Assembly: GCA_022792835.1 (NCBI GenBank)
Contig: JAAWBT010000014.1
Location: 1-64,000, forward strand
Source of the DNA: Lachnospiraceae bacterium
Lineage (GTDB): Bacteria > Bacillota > Clostridia > Lachnospirales > Lachnospiraceae
Direction of reading: 5' to 3'
Length of the DNA: 64,000 nt
The translations under genes and the position numbers were made by a program. Below are positions 57,195-64,000 of the stretch, one piece after another. Position 1 is the stretch's first letter. Each line of letters begins with the position of its first letter. The notes beneath the pieces are model-generated. The model did not search any database. It was not told the DNA's origin and was given only the letters and a program-made list of their open reading frames with translations.

Positions 57195-57476
57195 CTATAA
57201 AGTAAATAGGTGATCATCCTTCAGTGGGATCTGATGCAGATATTTTTCCTTCGTGGCCATTCCTCCCCGGATATGCCTCTCCGACTTATTCACATCCAGC
57301 ACAAGGCGGGCTCTGGAGGCTAGAGTCGGATTGATCCGCACAAGACGATCTGTTACGTCTTTATGTACCGTACTCTTGCTGATTCCAAATTTTTTCGCAG
57401 TCTGACGCACGGTCGCATTGGTTTCAATAATATAATTGGCAATTTCCACTGCCCGCTCTTCGATATAATCTTTCAA
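57195..57476 (-). CDS. spoIIID: Sporulation transcriptional regulator SpoIIID
   Basis: MKDYIEERAVEIANYIIETNATVRQTAKKFGISKSTVHKDVTDRLVRINPTLASRARLVLDVNKSERHIRGGMATKEKY. Confidence 0.97.
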   Translation of the reverse strand: MKDYIEERAVEIANYIIETNATVRQTAKKFGISKSTVHKDVTDRLVRINPTLASRARLVLDVNKSERHIRGGMATKEKYLHQIPLKDDHLFTL

Positions 57477-57571
57477 GACCTAATCCCTGCAACTGTTTTT
57501 TACATATTATGCAGAAAGGTTTCTGATTATTAGTCTTTCCCTGCAGGCTGATCCCGACATCCGAGAAAACA

Positions 57572-57594
57572 CCCCGGGCTGCAGATTCCCGGGG
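57572..57594 (-). terminator. Terminator after WYL-type regulator
   Basis: ccccggg-ctgcagatt-cccgggg; minus strand followed by TGTTTTCT. Confidence 0.7.
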
Positions 57595-57600
57595 CGCCGT

Positions 57601-58224
57601 CTATCCTTCCTTATACATATTTCGGATTTCCTTCAGATATCTTTTGTACTCCTTAATCAGCTCAGGCGGTCCGGAGAGCCGTACCTGACAGCCGAATCTG
57701 GCCAGCCAGCCATAAAATTCCCCTCCTGGCTTTATTTTAAACTTAAGAGTTCTGCTTCCAGCCTTCTTTCCGCTCTTCATACGGACAAATCTCTCCCCCC
57801 CAAGCTCCTTCCAGATAAGCGCACTTGTCTCTTCTTCACAGACAAGCGCTGTCTTTAACTCCCCCAAAACCAGCCACTCTGGCAATGTATCCGGATTGAT
57901 TTCCCCCTCGGAAGGGGATGACGGAAGACCAATTTTTTCCGCATTTTCCTCATCTCCCGGACAAGGCCCTGTCCTTGGAAGCCCTTCCCGGCCTTCTTTT
58001 TCCAGATAGTATCCCGCCATGCGCCCTTTCCTCGCCGCGACAGGGTAACCGAATCTGCGAAGAGCGTCCAGGTCGTCATAAATCCGCTTCCGCTCCGCCT
58101 GGATCCCATGGGCGGCAAGCTCCCCCAGAATCTCCCGCATTGTCACCACATGTGTCTCGTCACTCTGCTCTAAAAGCTTCAATATGTACAAAACTTTCAA
58201 TTTCTGATTGGCCGCTCTCGCCAT
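57601..58224 (-). CDS. WYL-type/HTH transcriptional regulator
   Basis: KLKVLYILKLLEQSDETHVVTMREILGELAAHGIQAERKRIYDDLDALRRFGYPV; start MARAANQK. Confidence 0.8.
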   Translation of the reverse strand: MARAANQKLKVLYILKLLEQSDETHVVTMREILGELAAHGIQAERKRIYDDLDALRRFGYPVAARKGRMAGYYLEKEGREGLPRTGPCPGDEENAEKIGLPSSPSEGEINPDTLPEWLVLGELKTALVCEEETSALIWKELGGERFVRMKSGKKAGSRTLKFKIKPGGEFYGWLARFGCQVRLSGPPELIKEYKRYLKEIRNMYKEG

Positions 58225-58321
58225 ATCCGTCCCTCCTCTCCGCAAATACATTTCAGCGCCGTCAAGGGCCGCCCGGGCATCAAACCCCCTATAATTGTCC
58301 TGAAAATTTTATATATTCAAG

Positions 58322-58603
58322 GATACCATCGGTTGACAAGGACACACTCGCTCCAGTCTGCATGATTTGCCGGTTTTTCCGCGTTGTCCTCTCTCCGCGT
58401 ACATCCGGTACGCCTCTGTCGTCCGCCTTGAAAAACAGCCAAATCACTGCAGGTGGAGTCAGGGAGTCGGAAAGAGGGGAATTTTCCCATGGGCAAGGCA
58501 CTGGAACGACGCGTACAGAGAGGTACACGGAGAGAAAGTAACGCAGCTCATGTAGAAATCCCCCCTTCTCCGACCGTGTATGCTCTTGTGAACCGATGGT
58601 ATC
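58322..58603. repeat. MITE-like inverted-repeat element, long copy (B)
   Basis: Ends gataccatcggttgacaag / cttgtgaaccgatggtatc; end segments match copy A in reverse orientation; extended imperfect inverted repeat inside. Confidence 0.8.
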
Positions 58604-60101
58604 AATACCGGTTATATACATGCACCAGAAATCTTAAAAATCCAGCTTCCTGGGAGCCAAGCTGTCCCTCTCTCAGCCTCCATTTCCAGTTCCCCCCCAG
58701 AGTCGAAGGAAAATTCATCCTGGCAGAATTATCCAGACCAAGTACATCCTGAGCCTGGAAGATCACCACATCTGCAATGCTGCCGTAAGCCTGCCGGAAC
58801 AGCCCCTCTACAATATCATCTCGCTTTCTCGTGCCCAGCAGTTCAAACAGATAAGTCAGCACCTCATCCGACTTGTCGCAGAACAGCCCTGTCAGCGTCT
58901 CGTTGTCATGAGTTCCCCCATAGGCAACACAGTTGGAGGTTCTGTAATTGTGCGGCAGATGCTCGTTGGCCGGATCGCCGTCAAAGCCAAAAGCCAGAAC
59001 TTTCATGCCCGGATAGCCATTCGCCTTGAGAAGCTCTCTCACTTCCGGCGTCACCGTTCCCAGATCCTCAGCGATGATCTTCATATTTCCGGCTTCTTCA
59101 TTGATCACATCCGTAAGCTTTGTTCCAGGCCCAGGCTGATAAGAACCAGTTCTGCTGTCCTTTGCGCCTCCCGGCACTGCATAATATCTGGTAATCCCAA
59201 TAAAATGGTCAATCCGGAGCGCATCATACAGTTCTCTTGAAGAGATGATCCTCCTGCGCCACCAGGTAAAATCGTCTTTTTCCATTGCCTCCCAGTCATA
59301 AAGAGGGTTTCCCCAAAGCTGCCCCGTCTCGCTGAAAGCATCCGGCGGCACCCCGGCAATGAATTTCGGCAGAAGATTCTCCTCATCCAACTGGAACAGA
59401 CCTGGATGGCTCCACACGTCGGCACTGTCAAGAGCCGCGTAAATGGGAATATCGCCAATGATCTGGATCCCCTTTTCCTTCGCATAAGCCTTAAGCTTCC
59501 TCCACTGCCGGAAGAAGTAGTACTGGCAGAACTCCCAAAAATCAATCTCCTCCTTCAGAAGCTCCCTGTATCTGATAAGGGTTTCTTCCTTGCGGAATCG
59601 AAGATCCGGCTCCCACAGAAGCCAGCTCTCGTTCTCGAACTGCCCCTTACAGGCCATATAAAGGGCATAATCCTCCAGCCAGTAGACATTTTCCTCCTGG
59701 AATGCCTTAAATTCCGCTGTCTCTTTGTGATGGCTGCTCCCAAAGGCTTTCCTGAGGACCCGGAATCGGTTCCGGTAAATGTCTTCATAGGAAACATAAG
59801 ACTCCTGGTCGCCCCAGAAGAACTTCTCTGCATCCCACTTCTCCAGAAGTCCTTCTTCCATCAAAAACTCCAGATCAATAAAATAGGGATTTCCGGCAAA
59901 GGCAGAAAAAGACTGATAGGGGCTGTCTCCGTAGCTTGTCGGCCCCATGGGGAGCACCTGCCAGTATTTCTGTCCTGCACATTTCAGGAAATCAATAAAC
60001 TCGTAAGCCGCCTTTCCAAAAGTTCCGATTCCATAAGGGGACGGAAGGCTGGTAATCGGAAGCAAAACTCCTGCTCCCCTCTCCAAAGTCTGATTTTTCA
60101 T
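58602..60101 (-). CDS. malQ: 4-alpha-glucanotransferase
   Basis: GVLLPITSLPSPYGIGTFGKAAYEFIDFLKCAGQKYWQVLPMGPTSYGDSPYQSFSAFAGNPYFIDL. Confidence 0.95.
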   Translation of the reverse strand: MKNQTLERGAGVLLPITSLPSPYGIGTFGKAAYEFIDFLKCAGQKYWQVLPMGPTSYGDSPYQSFSAFAGNPYFIDLEFLMEEGLLEKWDAEKFFWGDQESYVSYEDIYRNRFRVLRKAFGSSHHKETAEFKAFQEENVYWLEDYALYMACKGQFENESWLLWEPDLRFRKEETLIRYRELLKEEIDFWEFCQYYFFRQWRKLKAYAKEKGIQIIGDIPIYAALDSADVWSHPGLFQLDEENLLPKFIAGVPPDAFSETGQLWGNPLYDWEAMEKDDFTWWRRRIISSRELYDALRIDHFIGITRYYAVPGGAKDSRTGSYQPGPGTKLTDVINEEAGNMKIIAEDLGTVTPEVRELLKANGYPGMKVLAFGFDGDPANEHLPHNYRTSNCVAYGGTHDNETLTGLFCDKSDEVLTYLFELLGTRKRDDIVEGLFRQAYGSIADVVIFQAQDVLGLDNSARMNFPSTLGGNWKWRLREGQLGSQEAGFLRFLVHVYNRY

Positions 60102-60168
60102 CATTACCTCCATTCTGTACGTGCTTTACAGCATTGCATACCCCGTTTTATTGGGTACAAACAGGTAT

Positions 60169-60191
60169 GGGTGAACTACCTTTGTTCACCC
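60169..60191. promoter_or_regulatory. Perfect inverted repeat, candidate operator upstream of malQ
   Basis: gggtgaac-taccttt-gttcaccc. Confidence 0.5.
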
Positions 60192-60271
60192 TTTCCTCCT
60201 CCCTGACACACTTTTTGTTTTTCTTCTATTATTTATTATACTGAAAAAACAGAGAACATACAAGAAAAACC

Positions 60272-61798
60272 TTATTCTTCTGTCAAAAAAGGCCCTGTCT
60301 TTCCGCTCACAATAAACCCAATATCTGAAATCTCTCCGCCGGCCGGAATCTGGCGGTTGTAATCCACAGCAGAGATCGAAAGCATATCTCCTTCCGTCTT
60401 GTAAGCTCCATTCCAGCCATCAGACAGATCAATGTCTTCCGGAAACACCAGAGACACCTTCCAGCCATCCACATCCTGTTCCGAAGAATTGATCACCGTA
60501 AGCCCATACTGGCAGAACACTCTGCCGTCTGCTTCCCAAGAATTTTTAAGCTCCGTCCGGTAGAGGATACCCGTTGTATCCGCCGTTCTTTCTCCTTCTT
60601 TTTTTTGAGTATCTTCTTCTGTTTCTTCAACTCCCCCATCTGCAGTTTCCCCCTCCTTGTGCGCTCCTGTAAGCGTTTTGTACAGCCACGTTCCGGACTC
60701 ACTTAAATCCTCCGGCTCAAAACCGGAGACCTTCCTGCAGCTCTCCTTGAATATCGCTGAAGTTTCTGCTTTATTGGACAGATTCCAAGCCACATAGCTG
60801 ACGCCGCACGCTTCCATCGTCTCTACCCATGCATCCGCCTGCCCCTCGTCAATATCCCCATTGCCGCTGGCATCGCAGATGCCATACTCCGACACAAAAA
60901 CAGGGAGTCCGTCCTCAATCGCTTTCTTCATGGTATCCCGCAGCCAGTCCGTATGGGTGGCTGCGTAGAAGTGGAGAGTATACATAATATTTTCATATCC
61001 GGTTATAGGATCGGCTGCCGCCTGATCGACCATCTGCGACCAGTTTGGCGTCCCCACCAAAATCACCCCGTCTGGATCCTTTTCCCGGATCACGCCTATG
61101 ATCTTCTCTGCATAGCCTTTGATATCCTCCCACCCTGTATTTCCGTTAGGCTCATTACAGATCTCATAAAGTACATGATCACAGTCTTTGTAGGCCTCTG
61201 ACATCTCCCGGAAAAAATCTGCCGCCTCGCTCAAATACTGATTTGGATCCCCATCTGACAAAATATGCCAGTCAATAATCACATACATGTCTTGGTTTAC
61301 GGCATAGTCCACTCCCCGGTGAATCAATGCCTTCAGCTCTTCTTTGTTTCCGTCGCTGCAATACCCTCCGGATTCTGCCGTGTACATGGCAAGCCGCACA
61401 ACATTGACCTTCCACTCTGTACGAAGCTGCCGGAAGCAGTCCTCATTGACATATTCCGGAAACCAGGAAAGCCCGTGGGTGCTGATTCCCCGGAGTCTTA
61501 CCGGATTTCCATTCTGATCCACCAGCGCCGTCCCTTCCACCCGGAGAGCGCCGCACACTGCCGGCGTATCCAGCGCCTCTGTCTGGCTTTCCGTCTCCGT
61601 TTCTGCAGTCTCCGTCTCCGGCAAAGGCGTTTCTGATTCCGGCCTGGTTTCTTCTTTTTGAGACAGCGTCTCTTCCTCCGTCTGCACGTTTCCCTCTGTC
61701 TGCTGTCTGCCCTCTTCTGCCTTTTCCAGCTCTCTGCCGCCGCACCCTACAGTTCCCAAAAAGCCAAGCAGCAAAAAGACACTGATTATTTTTCTCAT
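60272..61798 (-). CDS. GH5-family cellulase lipoprotein with C-terminal CBM2-like domain
   Basis: Lipobox LGTVGCG; LRGISTHGLSWFPEYVN, VLYEICNEPNG, PVFVSEYGICDASGNG; C-terminal domain WEADGRVFCQYGLTVINSSEQDVDGWKVSLVFPEDI. Confidence 0.88.
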   Translation of the reverse strand: MRKIISVFLLLGFLGTVGCGGRELEKAEEGRQQTEGNVQTEEETLSQKEETRPESETPLPETETAETETESQTEALDTPAVCGALRVEGTALVDQNGNPVRLRGISTHGLSWFPEYVNEDCFRQLRTEWKVNVVRLAMYTAESGGYCSDGNKEELKALIHRGVDYAVNQDMYVIIDWHILSDGDPNQYLSEAADFFREMSEAYKDCDHVLYEICNEPNGNTGWEDIKGYAEKIIGVIREKDPDGVILVGTPNWSQMVDQAAADPITGYENIMYTLHFYAATHTDWLRDTMKKAIEDGLPVFVSEYGICDASGNGDIDEGQADAWVETMEACGVSYVAWNLSNKAETSAIFKESCRKVSGFEPEDLSESGTWLYKTLTGAHKEGETADGGVEETEEDTQKKEGERTADTTGILYRTELKNSWEADGRVFCQYGLTVINSSEQDVDGWKVSLVFPEDIDLSDGWNGAYKTEGDMLSISAVDYNRQIPAGGEISDIGFIVSGKTGPFLTEE

Positions 61799-61811
61799 AT
61801 ACCCCTCTCTG

Positions 61812-63182
61812 TCATCTCAAAAATAATCGGAGCAGCCGTTCCTTCCCCTTTGTATAAGGCTGATAACGGATCGGCAGATCAATCCAATTGTATTTTTTCA
61901 CAATACTCTTTTCGTGGCTGAAGGTCTCAAAACTTTTCTTTCCGTGATAACTTCCCATTCCGCTGTTTCCCACACCGCCAAAGCCCATACGGGAAGTAGC
62001 CAGGTGAATGATCGTATCGTTGACGCAGCCGCCGCCAAAGCTTAAAGAAGAAAGAAGCTGTCTCTCCCTTCTTTTATCTCTGGTAAAAATATAACAGGCC
62101 AGCGGCTTTTCCCGTTCCTTCACAAACGCTTCCGCCTCACTGATCTGACGGAAGGTAAGCACCGGAAGCACAGGGCCAAAAATCTCCTCCTGCATAACAG
62201 GGGCCTCTGCGGTCGCAAAATCCAGCACCGTGGGGGCAATCTGAAGTGTCTCCTGATTCTTCTCACCCCCCATTCTGAGCGTCATCCCCTCCATAAGTCC
62301 GCTTATCCGCTCAAAATGCTTTTCGTTGATAATCTTTGGATAGTCCGGATTTTCCAGAGGTTTCTCCCCGTACATCTGCCTCACCGCTTTCTCAAACAGC
62401 TCCAGAAAAGGTTCTTTCACCGACTCCTGGATCAGCAGATAATCCGGCGCCACACAAGTCTGCCCGGCATTTAAATATTTCCCGAAGGCCAGGCGCTTTG
62501 CCGCTGTCTTAAGGTCAGCCGTCTCGTCAATGATACACGGGCTTTTCCCCCCCAGCTCTAGAGTCACCGGAGTCAGATAACGGGAAGCCTTCTCTAAAAC
62601 CAGCTTTCCCACTTTCACCCCGCCGGTAAAAAAGATGTAGTCAAACCGTTGTTCCAGAAGAGCTGCATTCTCTTCCCGGCCGCCCTCCACCACAGCCACA
62701 TACTCCGGAGGAAACACGGCCTCCACCAATTCTCTGATGACCGCCGAGACCTTCGGAGAATAGGCGGAAGGCTTTAAAATGCAGCAGTTTCCCGCTGCCA
62801 CTGCCCCTATTAACGGTTCCATGCACAGCATAAAGGGGTAATTCCAGGGAGACATAATAAGCACAACGCCATAAGGCTCTGCCATCGTAAAGCTCTTTCC
62901 GTGAAAATGGGCCAGCGGCGTCAGGCGGCGTTTCGGCCGGGCGTAACTCTTCACATGCTTTTCCAGATAACCCAGCTCTGAAATGGTCAGACCGGTCTCT
63001 GTCATATAAGACTCAAAATCCGATTTATTCAGATCTGCCTTTAAGGCCTCATGGATCCTTCCTTCCCGCAGTTTCAGTTCCCCTTTCAGCGCCCGCAGTT
63101 TTTTCAGGCGAAACTCTACGGATTTCGTAACTCCCGAGTCAAAATACTCCCGCTGCTTTTTTACAAGTTCTTCAATATTCAC
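61812..63182 (-). CDS. Aldehyde dehydrogenase family protein
   Basis: VVLIMSPWNYPFMLCMEPLIGAVAAGNCCILKPSAYSP, TLELGGKSPCIID, NAGQTCVAPDYLL. Confidence 0.94.
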   Translation of the reverse strand: MNIEELVKKQREYFDSGVTKSVEFRLKKLRALKGELKLREGRIHEALKADLNKSDFESYMTETGLTISELGYLEKHVKSYARPKRRLTPLAHFHGKSFTMAEPYGVVLIMSPWNYPFMLCMEPLIGAVAAGNCCILKPSAYSPKVSAVIRELVEAVFPPEYVAVVEGGREENAALLEQRFDYIFFTGGVKVGKLVLEKASRYLTPVTLELGGKSPCIIDETADLKTAAKRLAFGKYLNAGQTCVAPDYLLIQESVKEPFLELFEKAVRQMYGEKPLENPDYPKIINEKHFERISGLMEGMTLRMGGEKNQETLQIAPTVLDFATAEAPVMQEEIFGPVLPVLTFRQISEAEAFVKEREKPLACYIFTRDKRRERQLLSSLSFGGGCVNDTIIHLATSRMGFGGVGNSGMGSYHGKKSFETFSHEKSIVKKYNWIDLPIRYQPYTKGKERLLRLFLR

Positions 63183-63259
63183 CCTGTCAGTCCTCCTGTC
63201 CTTCTAATTAACCTGATATGTGAGAAAAGACTCCCTTGACGGAAGCCTTTCTCTTTCTC

Positions 63260-64000
63260 CTAATCTGCAATATTCGCTTTTTTCCCGACCACCACAAGCA
63301 CTGCCGCCAGAGCAATCAGACCGGCCAAGGTCCCAATCCATCCATTTCCGGCAATGCCTCCCGCCAGGAATCCGACCATGCAGCACCCCGCCACAGTCAG
63401 CGCATAAGGGATCTGTGTCGAAACATGGTTGATATGATTACACTGGGCTCCCGCGGAAGCCAAGATCGTGGTATCGGAAATCGGCGAAATGTGATCGCCG
63501 CACACAGCTCCCGCCAAAATGGCCGCTGTGGTAATGGTCAGCATATTGATATCCGCCGTTCCCACCACCTGAACTGCAATGGGAATCAGAATCCCAAAGG
63601 TTCCCCAGGAGGTACCGGTGGCAAAAGAGAGGCCGGTGGCAACTGCAAAAAGGATCGCCGGCAGCAACATTCCAACCAAGGCGTTGCCGCCTACCACGCT
63701 GCTGACAAAACCTCCAATGTCCAGATAATCTTCCCGGCACACACCAGACAGAGTCCAGGCCAGGCAGAGGATCATGATCGCGGGGGTCATGGCCTTGAAT
63801 CCCTCCACAAAACTGTCGCAGAATTCCCGGAAAGTGATGACCTTTCTGGAAAGATACATGACAAATACCACCACCAGGGTAAAGAAGGAGCCCAGTACCA
63901 GGCTTCTTGCAGAATCACAGTTTGCAAAGGCATCCACAATTCCCGCGCCGTCTAAAATCCCGCCTGTATAGAGCATGGCGGCAATACAGAACATGATCAG
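63260..64000 (-). CDS. NhaC-family Na+/H+ antiporter, 5' part beyond window end
   Basis: FATGTSWGTFGILIPIAVQV, CGDHISPISDTTILASAGAQCNHINHVSTQIPYAL; frame open to the window end. Confidence 0.88.
   Translation of the reverse strand: MIMFCIAAMLYTGGILDGAGIVDAFANCDSARSLVLGSFFTLVVVFVMYLSRKVITFREFCDSFVEGFKAMTPAIMILCLAWTLSGVCREDYLDIGGFVSSVVGGNALVGMLLPAILFAVATGLSFATGTSWGTFGILIPIAVQVVGTADINMLTITTAAILAGAVCGDHISPISDTTILASAGAQCNHINHVSTQIPYALTVAGCCMVGFLAGGIAGNGWIGTLAGLIALAAVLVVVGKKANIAD

Overview
Chromosomal window from a low-GC-lineage, spore-forming anaerobe, probably Clostridia/Lachnospiraceae (spoIIID, clostridial Rnf, gene content; inference, no search run). From left to right: the 3' part of rnpB; an Rnf complex with ApbE, NusG-II and Gx-transporter genes; MetY, two Fe-ADHs, dipeptidase, SNF2 helicase and argS; an XRE-HTH fused to an AlaA-like aminotransferase; an AlbA_2/Schlafen-like ATPase; a 10-gene Mrp/Mbh-like membrane arm with four NuoL/M/N-type subunits but no catalytic module; an orphan SBP, CaCA antiporter and tRNA-Ser(CGA); NhaC, Ald and NSS; RluA; a TetM/EF-G-like GTPase fused to a YacP/Rae1-like NYN domain; a type I R-M operon with a probable Kiwa-type KwaA/KwaB pair inserted between hsdS and hsdM plus a leading half-size S subunit; then metabolic and sporulation genes (DJ-1, CYTH, ArAE, SpoIIID, WYL-type regulator, MalQ, GH5, ALDH, NhaC). 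Best candidates for a second look: (i) Kiwa-like genes inside the R-M operon, (ii) the HTH-AlaA fusion with an internal RBS and four phased operator-like repeats on its own promoter, (iii) the EF-G-like/NYN fusion, (iv) the orphan Mrp/Mbh arm, (v) a two-copy MITE-like inverted-repeat element abutting stop codons. All family calls come from reading the translations, with no database search.
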